The notes below the pieces were generated by a model. That model saw only the letters and a list, made by a program, of their open reading frames with translations. It searched no databases and had not been told where the DNA came from. A stretch of DNA of 64,000 bases from Ascaris suum (taxonomy: Eukaryota; Nematoda; Chromadorea; Rhabditida; Ascarididae): the NCBI GenBank assembly GCA_013433145.1, contig CM024183.1, positions 2,384,501 to 2,448,500 on the forward strand, in the 5' to 3' direction. Below, in pieces: positions 36,457 through 48,773 of the stretch. Every line of letters begins with the position of its first letter. Position 1 is the first letter of the stretch. A program made the translations under genes and the position numbers.

Positions 36457-36726
36457 GAGAGAACTCCACAAGGGTCGACTGGCAGCCGTGTGAAGCGAAA
36501 TCTTCAGGTCTAATCCCTTCGCAATGCACGCTGATGAAATCATCGAATATATTCATGATCCTACAAACTCCCCTGTTGATCATGATGGTCTTCAGCCAGC
36601 GTCACTGTCGATCGGGACGGTTTTGCACCAGGTGCTCGTCGATATGTCATTTTCTGTCTTATGATGATTCACGACTGAGAATAAACTACGATTTCCCCGT
36701 CAAAATTGACGTCAGAGTTACCCTCA

Positions 36727-36800
36727 GCCGCCATAGCTCAGTCGGTTAGAGCGTGGGTCTAATAAGCCCAAGGTCGCAGGTTCGACCCCTGCTGGCGGCA
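36727..36800 (+). tRNA. tRNA-Ile(AAT), array 2 copy 14
   Basis: Canonical body; next copy 344 bp on. Confidence 0.95.
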
Positions 36801-37070
36801 GAGAGAACTCCACAAGGGTCGACTGGCAGCCGTGTGAAGCGAAATCTTCAGGTCTAATCCCTTCGCGATGCACGCTGATGAAATCATCGAATATATTCAT
36901 GATCCTACAAACTCCTCTGTTGATCATGATGGTCTTCAGCCAGCGTCACTGTCGATCGGGACGGTTTTGCACCAGGTGCTCGTCGATATGTCATTTTCTG
37001 TCTTATGATGATTCACGACTGAGAATAAACTACGATTTCCCCGTCAAAATTGACGTCAGAGTTACCCTCA

Positions 37071-37144
37071 GCCGCCATAGCTCAGTCGGTTAGAGCGTGG
37101 GTCTAATAAGCCCAAGGTCGCAGGTTCGACCCCTGCTGGCGGCA
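37071..37144 (+). tRNA. tRNA-Ile(AAT), array 2 copy 15
   Basis: Canonical body; next copy 329 bp on. Confidence 0.95.
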
Positions 37145-37399
37145 GAGAGAACTCCACAAGGGTCGACTGGCAGCCGTGTGAAGCGAAATCTTCAGGTCTA
37201 ATCCCTTCGCAATGCGCGCTGATGAAATCATCGAATATATGCATGATCCTTCAAACTCCCCTGTTGATCATGATGGTCTTCAGCCAGCGTCACTGTCGAT
37301 CGGGACGGTTTTGCACCAGGTGCTCGTCGATATGTCATTTTCTGTCTCCGAGGATAAACTATCACTTCCCCGTCAAAATTGACGTCAGAGTTACCCTCA

Positions 37400-37473
37400 G
37401 CCGCCATAGCTCAGTCGGTTAGAGCGTGGGTCTAATAAGCCCAAGGTCGCAGGTTCGACCCCTGCTGGCGGCA
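37400..37473 (+). tRNA. tRNA-Ile(AAT), array 2 copy 16
   Basis: Canonical body; next copy 343 bp on. Confidence 0.95.
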
Positions 37474-37742
37474 GAGAGAACTCCACAAGGGTCGACTGGC
37501 AGCCGTGTGAAGCGAAATTTCAGGTCTAATCCCTTCGCAATGCACGCTGATGAAATCATCGAATATATTCATGATCCTACAAACTCCTCTGTTGATCATG
37601 ATGGTCTTCAGCCAGCGTCACTGTCGATCGGGACGGTTTTGCACCAGGTGCTCGTCGATATGTCATTTTCTGTCTTATGATGATTCACGACTGAGAATAA
37701 ACTACGATTTCCCCGTCAAAATTGACGTCAGAGTTACCCTCA

Positions 37743-37816
37743 GCCGCCATAGCTCAGTCGGTTAGAGCGTGGGTCTAATAAGCCCAAGGTCGCAGGTTCG
37801 ACCCCTGCTGGCGGCA
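37743..37816 (+). tRNA. tRNA-Ile(AAT), array 2 copy 17
   Basis: Canonical body; next copy 344 bp on. Confidence 0.95.
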
Positions 37817-38086
37817 GAGAGAACTCCACAAGGGTCGACTGGCAGCCGTGTGAAGCGAAATCTTCAGGTCAAATCCCTTCGCAATGCACGCTGATGAAAT
37901 CATCGAATATATTCATGATCCTACAAACTCCTCTGTTGATCATGATGGTCTTCAGCCAGCGTCACTGTCGATCGGGACGGTTTTGCACCAGGTGCTCGTC
38001 GATATGTCATTTTCTGTCTTATGATGATTCACGACTGAGAATAAACTACGATTTCCCCGTCAAAATTGACGTCAGAGTTACCCTCA

Positions 38087-38160
38087 GCCGCCATAGCTCA
38101 GTCGGTTAGAGCGTGGGTCTAATAAGCCCAAGGTCGCAGGTTCGACCCCTGCTGGCGGCA
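38087..38160 (+). tRNA. tRNA-Ile(AAT), array 2 copy 18
   Basis: Canonical body; next copy 343 bp on. Confidence 0.95.
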
Positions 38161-38429
38161 GAGAGAACTCCACAGGGTCGACTGGCAGCCGTGTGAAGCG
38201 AAATCTTCAGGTCTAATCCCTTCGCGATGCACGCTGATGAAATCATCGAATATATTCATGATCCTACAAACTCCTCTGTTGATCATGATGGTCTTCAGCC
38301 AGCGTCACTGTCGATCGGGACGGTTTTGCACCAGGTGCTCGTCGATATGTCATTTTCTGTCTTATGATGATTCATGACTGAGAATAAACTACGATTTCCC
38401 CGTCAAAATTGACGTCAGAGTTACCCTCA

Positions 38430-38503
38430 GCCGCCATAGCTCAGTCGGTTAGAGCGTGGGTCTAATAAGCCCAAGGTCGCAGGTTCGACCCCTGCTGGCG
38501 GCA
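38430..38503 (+). tRNA. tRNA-Ile(AAT), array 2 copy 19
   Basis: Canonical body; next copy 328 bp on. Confidence 0.95.
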
Positions 38504-38757
38504 GAGAGAACTCCACAAGGGTCGACTGGCAGCCGTGTGAAGCGAAATCTTCAGGTCTAATCCCTTCGCAATGCACGCTGATGAAATCATCGAATATATG
38601 CATGATCCTTCAAACTCCTCTGTTGATCATGATGGTCTTCAGCCAGCGTCACTGTCGATCGGGATGGTTTTGCACCAGGTGCTCGTCGATATGTCAATTT
38701 CTGTCTCCGAGATAAACTATCACTTCCCCGTCAAAATTGACGTCAGAGTTACCCTCA

Positions 38758-38831
38758 GCCGCCATAGCTCAGTCGGTTAGAGCGTGGGTCTAATAAGCCC
38801 AAGGTCGCAGGTTCGACCCCTGCTGGCGGCA
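38758..38831 (+). tRNA. tRNA-Ile(AAT), array 2 copy 20
   Basis: Canonical body; next copy 344 bp on. Confidence 0.95.
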
Positions 38832-39101
38832 GAGAGAACTCCACAAGGGTCGACTGGCAGCCGTGTGAAGCGAAATCTTCAGGTCTAATCCCTTCGCAAT
38901 GCACGCTGATGAAATCATCGAATATATTCATGATCCTACAAACTCCTCTGTTGATCATGATGGTCTTCAGCCAGCGTCACTGTCGATCGGGACGGTTTCG
39001 CACCAGGTGCTCGTCGATATGTCATTTTCTGTCTTATGATGATTCACGACTGAGAATAAACTACGATTTCCCCGTCAAAATTGACGTCAGAGTTACCCTC
39101 A

Positions 39102-39175
39102 GCCGCCATAGCTCAGTCGGTTAGAGCGTGGGTCTAATAAGCCCAAGGTCGCAGGTTCGACCCCTGCTGGCGGCA
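39102..39175 (+). tRNA. tRNA-Ile(AAT), array 2 copy 21
   Basis: Canonical body; next copy 345 bp on. Confidence 0.95.
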
Positions 39176-39446
39176 GAGAGAACTCCACAAGGGTCGACTG
39201 GCAGCCGTGTGAAGCGAAATCTTCAGGTCTAATCCCTTCGCGATGCACGCTGATGAAATCATCGAATATATTCATGATCCTACAAAACTCCTCTGTTGAT
39301 CATGATGGTCTTCAGCCAGCGTCACTGTCGATCGGGACGGTTTTGCACCAGGTGCTCGTCGATATGTCATTTTCTGTCTTATGATGATTCACGACTGAGA
39401 ATAAACTACGATTTCCCCGTCAAAATTGACGTCAGAGTTACCCTCA

Positions 39447-39520
39447 GCCGCCATAGCTCAGTCGGTTAGAGCGTGGGTCTAATAAGCCCAAGGTCGCAGG
39501 TTCGACCCCTGCTGGCGGCA
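39447..39520 (+). tRNA. tRNA-Ile(AAT), array 2 copy 22
   Basis: Canonical body; next copy 343 bp on. Confidence 0.95.
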
Positions 39521-39789
39521 GAGAGAACTCCACAAGGGTCGACTGGCAGCCGTGTGAAGCGAAATCTTCAGGTCTAATCCCTTCGCGATGCACGCTGATG
39601 AAATCATCGAATATATTCATGATCCTACAAACTCCTCTGTTGATCATGATGGTCTTCAGCCAGCGTCACTGTCGATCGGGACGGTTTTGCACCAGGTGCT
39701 CGTCGATATGTCATTTTCTGTCTTATGATGATTCATGACTGAGAATAAACTACGATTCCCCGTCAAAATTGACGTCAGAGTTACCCTCA

Positions 39790-39863
39790 GCCGCCATAGC
39801 TCAGTCGGTTAGAGCGTGGGTCTAATAAGCCCAAGGTCGCAGGTTCGACCCCTGCTGGCGGCA
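39790..39863 (+). tRNA. tRNA-Ile(AAT), array 2 copy 23
   Basis: Canonical body; one of two copies with a T4 run (GAAATTTTCAGG) about 45 bp downstream. Next copy 342 bp on. Confidence 0.95.
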
Positions 39864-40131
39864 GAGAGAACTCCACAAGGGTCGACTGGCAGCCGTGTGA
39901 AGCGAAATTTTCAGGTCTAATCCCTTCGCAATGCACGCTGATGAAATCATCGAATATATTCATGATCCTACAAACTCCTCTTTGATCATGATGGTCTTCA
40001 GCCAGCGTCACTGTCGATCGGGACGGTTTTGCACCAGGTGCTCGTCGATATGTCATTTTCTGTCTTATGATGATCACGACTGAGAATAAACTACGATTTC
40101 CCCGTCAAAATTGACGTCAGAGTTACCCTCA

Positions 40132-40205
40132 GCCGCCATAGCTCAGTCGGTTAGAGCGTGGGTCTAATAAGCCCAAGGTCGCAGGTTCGACCCCTGCTGG
40201 CGGCA
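40132..40205 (+). tRNA. tRNA-Ile(AAT), array 2 copy 24
   Basis: Canonical body; next copy 344 bp on. Confidence 0.95.
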
Positions 40206-40475
40206 GAGAGAACTCCACAAGGGTCGACTGGCAGCCGTGTGAAGCGAAATCTTCAGGTCTAATCCCTTCGCGATGCACGCTGATGAAATCATCGAATATA
40301 TTCATGATCCTACAAACTCCTCTGTTGATCATGATGGTCTTCAGCCAGCGTCACTGTCGATCGGGACGGTTTTGCACCAGGTGCTCGTCGATATGTCATT
40401 TTCTGTCTTATGATGATTCACGACTGAGAATAAACTACGATTTCCCCGTCAAAATTGACGTCAGAGTTACCCTCA

Positions 40476-40549
40476 GCCGCCATAGCTCAGTCGGTTAGAG
40501 CGTGGGTCTAATAAGCCCAAGGTCGCAGGTTCGACCCCTGCTGGCGGCA
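40476..40549 (+). tRNA. tRNA-Ile(AAT), array 2 copy 25
   Basis: Canonical body; next copy 328 bp on. Confidence 0.95.
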
Positions 40550-40803
40550 GAGAGAACTCCACAAGGGTCGACTGGCAGCCGTGTGAAGCGAAATCTTCAG
40601 GTCTAATCCCTTCGCAATGCACGCTGATGAAATCATCGAATATATCATGATCCTACAAACTCCCCTGTTGATCATGATGGTCTTCAGCCAGCGTCACTGT
40701 CGATCGGGATGGTTTTGCACCAGGTGCTCGTCGATATGTCATTTTCTGTCTCCGAGGATAAACTATCACTTCCCCGTCAAAATTGACGTCAGAGTTACCC
40801 TCA

Positions 40804-40877
40804 GCCGCCATAGCTCAGTCGGTTAGAGCGTGGGTCTAATAAGCCCAAGGTCGCAGGTTCGACCCCTGCTGGCGGCA
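40804..40877 (+). tRNA. tRNA-Ile(AAT), array 2 copy 26
   Basis: Canonical body; the other copy with a T4 run about 45 bp downstream. Next copy 343 bp on. Confidence 0.95.
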
Positions 40878-41146
40878 GAGAGAACTCCACAAGGGTCGAC
40901 TGGCAGCCGTGTGAAGCGAAATTTTCAGGTCTAATCCCTTCGCAATGCACGCTGATGAAATCATCGAATATATTCATGATCCTACAAACTCCTCTGTTGA
41001 TCATGATGGTCTTCAGCCAGCGTCACTGTCGATCGGGACGGTTTTGCACCAGGTGCTCGTCGATATGTCATTTCTGTCTTATGATGATTCACGACTGAGA
41101 ATAAACTACGATTTCCCCGTCAAAATTGACGTCAGAGTTACCCTCA

Positions 41147-41220
41147 GCCGCCATAGCTCAGTCGGTTAGAGCGTGGGTCTAATAAGCCCAAGGTCGCAGG
41201 TTCGACCCCTGCTGGCGGCA
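41147..41220 (+). tRNA. tRNA-Ile(AAT), array 2 copy 27
   Basis: Canonical body; next copy 332 bp on. Confidence 0.95.
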
Positions 41221-41478
41221 GAGAGAACTCCACAAGGGTCGACTGGCAGCCGTGTGAAGCGAAATCTTCAGGTCTAATCCCTTCGCAATGCACGCTGATG
41301 AAATCATCGAATATATTCATGATCCTACAAACTCCTCTGTTGATCATGATGGTCTTCAGCCAGCGTCACTGTCGATCGGGACGGTTTTGCACCAGGTGCT
41401 CGTCGATATGTCATTTTCTGTCTCACGACGAGATAAACTACGATTTCCCCGTCAAAATTGACGTCAGAGTTACCCTCA

Positions 41479-41552
41479 GCCGCCATAGCTCAGTCGGTTA
41501 GAGCGTGGGTCTAATAAGCCCAAGGTCGCAGGTTCGACCCCTGCTGGCGGCA
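41479..41552 (+). tRNA. tRNA-Ile(AAT), array 2 copy 28
   Basis: Canonical body; next copy 344 bp on. Confidence 0.95.
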
Positions 41553-41822
41553 GAGAGAACTCCACAAGGGTCGACTGGCAGCCGTGTGAAGCGAAATCTT
41601 CAGGTCTAATCCCTTCGCGATGCACGCTGATGAAATCATCGAATATATTCATGATCCTACAAACTCCTCTGTTGATCATGATGGTCTTCAGCCAGCGTCA
41701 CTGTCGATCGGGACGGTTTTGCACCAGGTGCTCGTCGATATGTCATTTTCTGTCTTATGATGATTCACGACTGAGAATAAACTACGATTTCCCCGTCAAA
41801 ATTGACGTCAGAGTTACCCTCA

Positions 41823-41896
41823 GCCGCCATAGCTCAGTCGGTTAGAGCGTGGGTCTAATAAGCCCAAGGTCGCAGGTTCGACCCCTGCTGGCGGCA
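41823..41896 (+). tRNA. tRNA-Ile(AAT), array 2 copy 29
   Basis: Canonical body; next copy 329 bp on. Confidence 0.95.
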
Positions 41897-42151
41897 GAGA
41901 GAACTCCACAAGGGTCGACTGGCAGCCGTGTGAAGCGAAATCTTCAGGTCAAATCCCTTCGCAATGCACGCTGATGAAATCATCGAATATATTCATGATC
42001 CTTCAAACTCCTCTGTTGATCATGATGGTCTTCAGCCAGCGTCACTGTCGATCGGGACGGTTTTGCACCAGGTGCTCGTCGATATGTCATTTTCTGTCTC
42101 CGAGGATAAACTATCACTTCCCCGTCAAAATTGACGTCAGAGTTACCCTCA

Positions 42152-42225
42152 GCCGCCATAGCTCAGTCGGTTAGAGCGTGGGTCTAATAAGCCCAAGGTC
42201 GCAGGTTCGACCCCTGCTGGCGGCA
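42152..42225 (+). tRNA. tRNA-Ile(AAT), array 2 copy 30
   Basis: Canonical body; next copy 329 bp on. Confidence 0.95.
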
Positions 42226-42480
42226 GAGAGAACTCCACAAGGGTCGACTGGCGGCCGTGTGAAGCGAAATCTTCAGGTCTAATCCCTTCGCAATGCACGC
42301 TGATGAAATCATCGAATATATTCATGATCCTACAAACTCCTCTGTTGATCATGATGGTCTTCAGCCAGCGTCACTGTCGATCGGGACGGTTTTGCACCAG
42401 GTGCTCGTCGATATGTCATTTTCTGTCTTCGATGATAAACTATCATTTCCCCGTCAAAATTGACGTCAGAGTTACCCTCA

Positions 42481-42554
42481 GCCGCCATAGCTCAGTCGGT
42501 TAGAGCGTGGGTCTAATAAGCCCAAGGTCGCAGGTTCGACCCCTGCTGGCGGCA
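42481..42554 (+). tRNA. tRNA-Ile(AAT), array 2 copy 31
   Basis: Canonical body; next copy 342 bp on. Confidence 0.95.
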
Positions 42555-42822
42555 GAGAGAACTCCACAAGGGTCGACTGGCAGCCGTGTGAAGCGAAATC
42601 TTCAGGTCTAATCCCTTCGCAATGCACGCTGATGAAATCATCGAATATATTCATGATCCTACAAACTCCTCTGTTGATCATGATGGTCTTCAGCCAGCGT
42701 CACTGTCGATCGGGACGGTTTTGCACCAGGTGCTCGTCGATATGTCATTTTCTGTCTTATGTGATCACGACTGAGAATAAACTACGATTTCCCCGTCAAA
42801 ATTGACGTCAGAGTTACCCTCA

Positions 42823-42896
42823 GCCGCCATAGCTCAGTCGGTTAGAGCGTGGGTCTAATAAGCCCAAGGTCGCAGGTTCGACCCCTGCTGGCGGCA
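42823..42896 (+). tRNA. tRNA-Ile(AAT), array 2 copy 32
   Basis: Canonical body; next copy 330 bp on. Confidence 0.95.
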
Positions 42897-43152
42897 GAGA
42901 GAACTCCACAAGGGTCGACTGGCAGCCGTGTGAAGCGAAATCTTCAGGTCTAATCCCTTCGCAATGCACGCTGATGAAATCATCGAATATATTCATGATC
43001 CTACAAACTCCTCTGTTGATCATGATGGTCTTCAGCCAGCGTCACTGTCGATCGGGATGGTTTTGCACCAGGTGCTCGTCGATATGTCATTTTTCTGTCT
43101 CAGAGGATAAACTATCATTTCCCCGTCAAAATTGACGTCAGAGTTACCCTCA

Positions 43153-43226
43153 GCCGCCATAGCTCAGTCGGTTAGAGCGTGGGTCTAATAAGCCCAAGGT
43201 CGCAGGTTCGACCCCTGCTGGCGGCA
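43153..43226 (+). tRNA. tRNA-Ile(AAT), array 2 copy 33
   Basis: Canonical body; next copy 328 bp on. Confidence 0.95.
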
Positions 43227-43480
43227 GAGAGAACTCCACAAGGGTCGACTGGCAGCCGTGTGAAGCGAAATCTTCAGGTCTAATCCTTCGCGATGCACGC
43301 TGATGAAATCATCGAATATATTCATGATCCTACAAACTCCTCTGTTGATCATGATGGTCTTCAGCCAGCGTCACTGTCGATCGGGATGGTTTTGCACCAG
43401 GTGCTCGTCGATATGTCATTTTCTGTCTCCGAGGATAAACTATCATTTCCCCGTCAAAATTGACGTCAGAGTTACCCTCA

Positions 43481-43554
43481 GCCGCCATAGCTCAGTCGGT
43501 TAGAGCGTGGGTCTAATAAGCCCAAGGTCGCAGGTTCGACCCCTGCTGGCGGCA
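43481..43554 (+). tRNA. tRNA-Ile(AAT), array 2 copy 34
   Basis: Canonical body; next copy 327 bp on. Confidence 0.95.
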
Positions 43555-43807
43555 GAGAGAACTCCACAAGGGTCGACTGGCAGCCGTGTGAAGCGAAATC
43601 TTCAGGTCTAATCCCTTCGCAATGCACGCTGATGAAATCATCGAATATATTCATGATCCTACAAACTCCTCTGTTGATCATGATGGTCTTCAGCCAGCGT
43701 CACTGTCGATCGGGATGGTTTTGCACCAGGTGCTCGTCGATATGTCATTTTCTGTCTCAGAGATAAACTAGATTTCCCCGTCAAAATTGACGTCAGAGTT
43801 ACCCTCA

Positions 43808-43881
43808 GCCGCCATAGCTCAGTCGGTTAGAGCGTGGGTCTAATAAGCCCAAGGTCGCAGGTTCGACCCCTGCTGGCGGCA
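43808..43881 (+). tRNA. tRNA-Ile(AAT), array 2 copy 35
   Basis: Canonical body; next copy 342 bp on. Confidence 0.95.
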
Positions 43882-44149
43882 GAGAGAACTCCACAAGGGT
43901 CGACTGGCAGCCGTGTGAAGCGAAATCTTCAGGTCTAATCCCTTCGCAATGCACGCTGATGAAATCATCGAATATATTCATGATCCTTCAAACTCCTCTG
44001 TTGATCATGATGGTCTTCAGCCAGCGTCACTGTCGATCGGGACGGTTTTGCACAGGTGCTCGTCGATATGTCATTTTCTGTCTTATGATGATTCACGACT
44101 GAGATAAACTACGATTTCCCCGTCAAAATTGACGTCAGAGTTACCCTCA

Positions 44150-44223
44150 GCCGCCATAGCTCAGTCGGTTAGAGCGTGGGTCTAATAAGCCCAAGGTCGC
44201 AGGTTCGACCCCTGCTGGCGGCA
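44150..44223 (+). tRNA. tRNA-Ile(AAT), array 2 copy 36
   Basis: Canonical body; next copy 329 bp on. Confidence 0.95.
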
Positions 44224-44478
44224 GAGAGAACTCCACAAGGGTCGACTGGCAGCCGTGTGAAGCGAAATCTTCAGGTCTAATCCCTTCGCAATGCACGCTG
44301 ATGAAATCATCGAATATATTCATGATCCTACAAACTCCTCTGTTGATCATGATGGTCTTCAGCCAGCGTCACTGTCGATCGGGATGGTTTTGCACCAGGT
44401 GCTCGTCGATATGTCATTTTCTGTCTCCGAGGATAAACTATGATTTCCCCGTCAAAATTGACGTCAGAGTTACCCTCA

Positions 44479-44552
44479 GCCGCCATAGCTCAGTCGGTTA
44501 GAGCGTGGGTCTAATAAGCCCAAGGTCGCAGGTTCGACCCCTGCTGGCGGCA
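44479..44552 (+). tRNA. tRNA-Ile(AAT), array 2 copy 37
   Basis: Canonical body; next copy 330 bp on. Confidence 0.95.
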
Positions 44553-44808
44553 GAGAGAACTCCACAAGGGTCGACTGGCAGCCGTGTGAAGCGAAATCTT
44601 CAGGTCTAATCCCTTCGCGATGCACGCTGATGAAATCATCGAATATATTCATGATCCTACAACTCCTCTGTTGATCATGATGATCTTCAGCCAGCGTCAC
44701 TGTCGATCGGGACGTTTTTGCACAAGGTGCTCGTCGATATGTCATTTTCTGTCTCATGATGAATAAACTATGATTTCCCCGTCAAAATTGACGTCAGAGT
44801 TACCCTCA

Positions 44809-44882
44809 GCCGCCATAGCTCAGTCGGTTAGAGCGTGGGTCTAATAAGCCCAAGGTCGCAGGTTCGACCCCTGCTGGCGGCA
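44809..44882 (+). tRNA. tRNA-Ile(AAT), array 2 copy 38
   Basis: Canonical body; next copy 330 bp on. Confidence 0.95.
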
Positions 44883-45138
44883 GAGAGAACTCCACAAGGG
44901 TCGACTGGCAGCCGTGTGAAGCGAAATCTTCAGGTCTAATCCCTTCGCAATGCACGCTGATGAAATCATCGAATATATTCATGATCCTACAAACTCCTCT
45001 GTTGATCATGATGATCTTCAGCCAGCGTCACTGTCGATCGGGACGGTTTTGCACCAGGTGCTCGTCGATATGTCATTTTCTGTCTCATGACGATAAACTA
45101 TGATTTCCCCGTCAAAATTGACGTCAGAGTTACCCTCA

Positions 45139-45212
45139 GCCGCCATAGCTCAGTCGGTTAGAGCGTGGGTCTAATAAGCCCAAGGTCGCAGGTTCGACCC
45201 CTGCTGGCGGCA
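45139..45212 (+). tRNA. tRNA-Ile(AAT), array 2 copy 39
   Basis: Canonical body; next copy 329 bp on. Confidence 0.95.
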
Positions 45213-45467
45213 GAGAGAACTCCACAAGGGTCGACTGGCAGCCGTGTGAAGCGAAATCTTCAGGTCTAATCCCTTCGCAATGCACGCTGATGAAATCATC
45301 GAATATATTCATGATCCTACAAACTCCTCTGTTGATCATGATGGTCTTCAGCCAGCGTCACTGTCGATCGGGACGGTTTTGCACCAGGTGCTCGTCGATA
45401 TGTCATTTTCTGTCTCCGAGGATAAACTATCAATTCCCCGTCAAAATTGACGTCAGAGTTACCCTCA

Positions 45468-45541
45468 GCCGCCATAGCTCAGTCGGTTAGAGCGTGGGTC
45501 TAATAAGCCCAAGGTCGCAGGTTCGACCCCTGCTGGCGGCA
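45468..45541 (+). tRNA. tRNA-Ile(AAT), array 2 copy 40
   Basis: Canonical body; next copy 329 bp on. Confidence 0.95.
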
Positions 45542-45796
45542 GAGAGAACTCCACAAGGGTCGACTGGCAGCCGTGTGAAGCGAAATCTTCAGGTCTAATC
45601 CCTTCGCAATGCACGCTGATGAAATCATCGAATATATTCATGATCCTACAAACTCCTCTGTTGATCATGATGGTCTTCAGCCAGCGTCACTGTCGATCGG
45701 GATGGTTTTGCACCAGGTGCTCGTCGATATGTCATTTTCTGTCTCAGACGATAAACTACGATTTCCCCGTCAAAATTGACGTCAGAGTTACCCTCA

Positions 45797-45870
45797 GCCG
45801 CCATAGCTCAGTCGGTTAGAGCGTGGGTCTAATAAGCCCAAGGTCGCAGGTTCGACCCCTGCTGGCGGCA
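45797..45870 (+). tRNA. tRNA-Ile(AAT), array 2 copy 41
   Basis: Canonical body; next copy 329 bp on. Confidence 0.95.
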
Positions 45871-46125
45871 GAGAGAACTCCACAAGGGTCGACTGGCAGC
45901 CGTGTGAAGCGAAATCTTCAGGTCTAATCCCTTCGCAATGCACGCTGATGAAATCATCGAATATATTCATGATCCTACAAACTCCTCTGTTGATCATGAT
46001 GGTCTTCAGCCAGCGTCACTGTCGATCGGGACGGTTTTGCACCAGGTGCTCGTCGATATGTCATTTTCTGTCTCAGACGATAAACTATGATTTCCCCGTC
46101 AAAATTGACGTCAGAGTTACCCTCA

Positions 46126-46199
46126 GCCGCCATAGCTCAGTCGGTTAGAGCGTGGGTCTAATAAGCCCAAGGTCGCAGGTTCGACCCCTGCTGGCGGCA
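46126..46199 (+). tRNA. tRNA-Ile(AAT), array 2 copy 42
   Basis: Canonical body; next copy 337 bp on (intermediate spacer). Confidence 0.95.
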
Positions 46200-46462
46200 G
46201 AGAGAACTCCACAAGGGTCGACTGGCAGCCGTGTGAAGCGAAATCTTCAGGTCTAATCCCTTCGCAATGCACGCTGATGAAATCATCGAATATATGCATG
46301 ATCCTTCAAACTCCCCTGTTGATCATGATGGTCTTCAGCCAGCGTCACTGTCGATCGGGATGGTTTTGCACCAGGTGCTCGTCGATATGTCATTTTCTGT
46401 CTGATGATTCACGAGAGATAAACTATCATTCCCCGTCAAAATTGACGTCAGAGTTACCCTCA

Positions 46463-46536
46463 GCCGCCATAGCTCAGTCGGTTAGAGCGTGGGTCTAATA
46501 AGCCCAAGGTCGCAGGTTCGACCCCTGCTGGCGGCA
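46463..46536 (+). tRNA. tRNA-Ile(AAT), array 2 copy 43
   Basis: Canonical body; next copy 329 bp on. Confidence 0.95.
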
Positions 46537-46791
46537 GAGAGAACTCCACAAGGGTCGACTGGCAGCCGTGTGAAGCGAAATCTTCAGGTCTAATCCCTTC
46601 GCAATGCACGCTGATGAAATCATCGAATATATTCATGATCCTTCAAACTCCTCTGTTGATCATGATGGTCTTCAGCCAGCGTCACTGTCGATCGGGATGG
46701 TTTTGCACCAGGTGCTCGTCGATATGTCATTTTCTGTCTCATGAGATTAAACTATGATTCCCCGTCAAAATTGACGTCAGAGTTACCCTCA

Positions 46792-46865
46792 GCCGCCATA
46801 GCTCAGTCGGTTAGAGCGTGGGTCTAATAAGCCCAAGGTCGCAGGTTCGACCCCTGCTGGCGGCA
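46792..46865 (+). tRNA. tRNA-Ile(AAT), array 2 copy 44
   Basis: Canonical body; next copy 331 bp on. Confidence 0.95.
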
Positions 46866-47122
46866 GAGAGAACTCCACAAGGGTCGACTGGCAGCCGTGT
46901 GAAGCGAAATCTTCAGGTCTAATCCCTTCGCAATGCACGCTGATGAAATCATCGAATATATTCATGATCCTACAAACTCCTCTGTTGATCATGATGGTCT
47001 TCAGCCAGCGTCACTGTCGATCGGGACGGTTTTGCACCAGGTGCTCGTCGATATGTCATTTTCTGTCTCACGACTGATAAACTACGATTTCCCCGTCAAA
47101 ATTGACGTCAGAGTTACCCTCA

Positions 47123-47196
47123 GCCGCCATAGCTCAGTCGGTTAGAGCGTGGGTCTAATAAGCCCAAGGTCGCAGGTTCGACCCCTGCTGGCGGCA
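47123..47196 (+). tRNA. tRNA-Ile(AAT), array 2 copy 45
   Basis: Canonical body; next copy 328 bp on. Confidence 0.95.
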
Positions 47197-47450
47197 GAGA
47201 GAACTCCACAAGGGTCGACTGGCAGCCGTGTGAAGCGAAATCTTCAGGTCTAATCCCTTCGCAATGCACGCTGATGAAATCATCGAATATATTCATGATC
47301 CTACAAACTCCTCTGTTGATCATGATGGTCTTCAGCCAGCGTCACTGTCGATCGGGACGGTTTTGCACCAGGTGCTCGTCGATATGTCATTTTCTGTCTC
47401 AGAGATAAACTATCATTTCCCCGTCAAAATTGACGTCAGAGTTACCCTCA

Positions 47451-47524
47451 GCCGCCATAGCTCAGTCGGTTAGAGCGTGGGTCTAATAAGCCCAAGGTCG
47501 CAGGTTCGACCCCTGCTGGCGGCA
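47451..47524 (+). tRNA. tRNA-Ile(AAT), array 2 copy 46
   Basis: Canonical body; followed by the shortest spacer (next copy 322 bp on), which lacks one hairpin arm. Confidence 0.95.
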
Positions 47525-47772
47525 GAGAGAACTCCACAAGGGTCGACTGGCAGCCGTGTGAAGCGAAATCTTCAGGTCTAATCCCTTCGCAATGCGCGCT
47601 GATGAAATCATCGAATATATGCATACAAACTCCCTGTTGATCATGATGGTCTTCAGCCAGCGTCACTGTCGATCGGGATGGTTTTGCACCAGGTGCTCGT
47701 CGATATGTCATTTTCTGTCTCAGAGGATAAACTATCACTTCCCCGTCAAAATTGACGTCAGAGTTACCCTCA

Positions 47773-47846
47773 GCCGCCATAGCTCAGTCGGTTAGAGCGT
47801 GGGTCTAATAAGCCCAAGGTCGCAGGTTCGACCCCTGCTGGCGGCA
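47773..47846 (+). tRNA. tRNA-Ile(AAT), array 2 copy 47
   Basis: Canonical body; next copy 327 bp on. Confidence 0.95.
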
Positions 47847-48099
47847 GAGAGAACTCCACAAGGGTCGACTGGCAGCCGTGTGAAGCGAAATCTTCAGGTC
47901 TAATCCCTTCGCAATGCGCTGATGAAATCATCGAATATATTCATGATCCTACAAACTCCTCTGTTGATCATGATGATCTTCAGCCAGCGTCACTGTCGAT
48001 CGGGACGGTTTTGCACCAGGTGCTCGTCGATATGTCATTTTCTGTCTCCGAGGATAAACTATCATTTCCCCGTCAAAATTGACGTCAGAGTTACCCTCA

Positions 48100-48173
48100 G
48101 CCGCCATAGCTCAGTCGGTTAGAGCGTGGGTCTAATAAGCCCAAGGTCGCAGGTTCGACCCCTGCTGGCGGCA
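48100..48173 (+). tRNA. tRNA-Ile(AAT), array 2 copy 48
   Basis: Canonical body; next copy 329 bp on. Confidence 0.95.
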
Positions 48174-48428
48174 GAGAGAACTCCACAAGGGTCGACTGGC
48201 AGCCGTGTGAAGCGAAATCTTCAGGTCTAATCCCTTCGCGATGCACGCTGATGAAATCATCGAATATATTCATGATCCTACAAACTCCTCTGTTGATCAT
48301 GATGGTCTTCAGCCAGCGTCACTGTCGATCGGGACGGTTTTGCACCAGGTGCTCGTCGATATGTCATTTTCTGTCTCAGAGGATAAACTATCATTTCCCC
48401 GTCAAAATTGACGTCAGAGTTACCCTCA

Positions 48429-48502
48429 GCCGCCATAGCTCAGTCGGTTAGAGCGTGGGTCTAATAAGCCCAAGGTCGCAGGTTCGACCCCTGCTGGCGG
48501 CA
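48429..48502 (+). tRNA. tRNA-Ile(AAT), array 2 copy 49
   Basis: Canonical body; next copy 345 bp on. Confidence 0.95.
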
Positions 48503-48773
48503 GAGAGAACTCCACAAGGGTCGACTGGCAGCCGTGTGAAGCGAAATCTTCAGGTCTAATCCCTTCGCGAATGCACGCTGATGAAATCATCGAATATATT
48601 CATGATCCTACAAACTCCTCTGTTGATCATGATGGTCTTCAGCCAGCGTCACTGTCGATCGGGACGGTTTTGCACCAGGTGCTCGTCGATATGTCATTTT
48701 CTGTCTTATGATGATTCACGACTGAGAATAAACTACGATTTCCCCGTCAAAATTGACGTCAGAGTTACCCTCA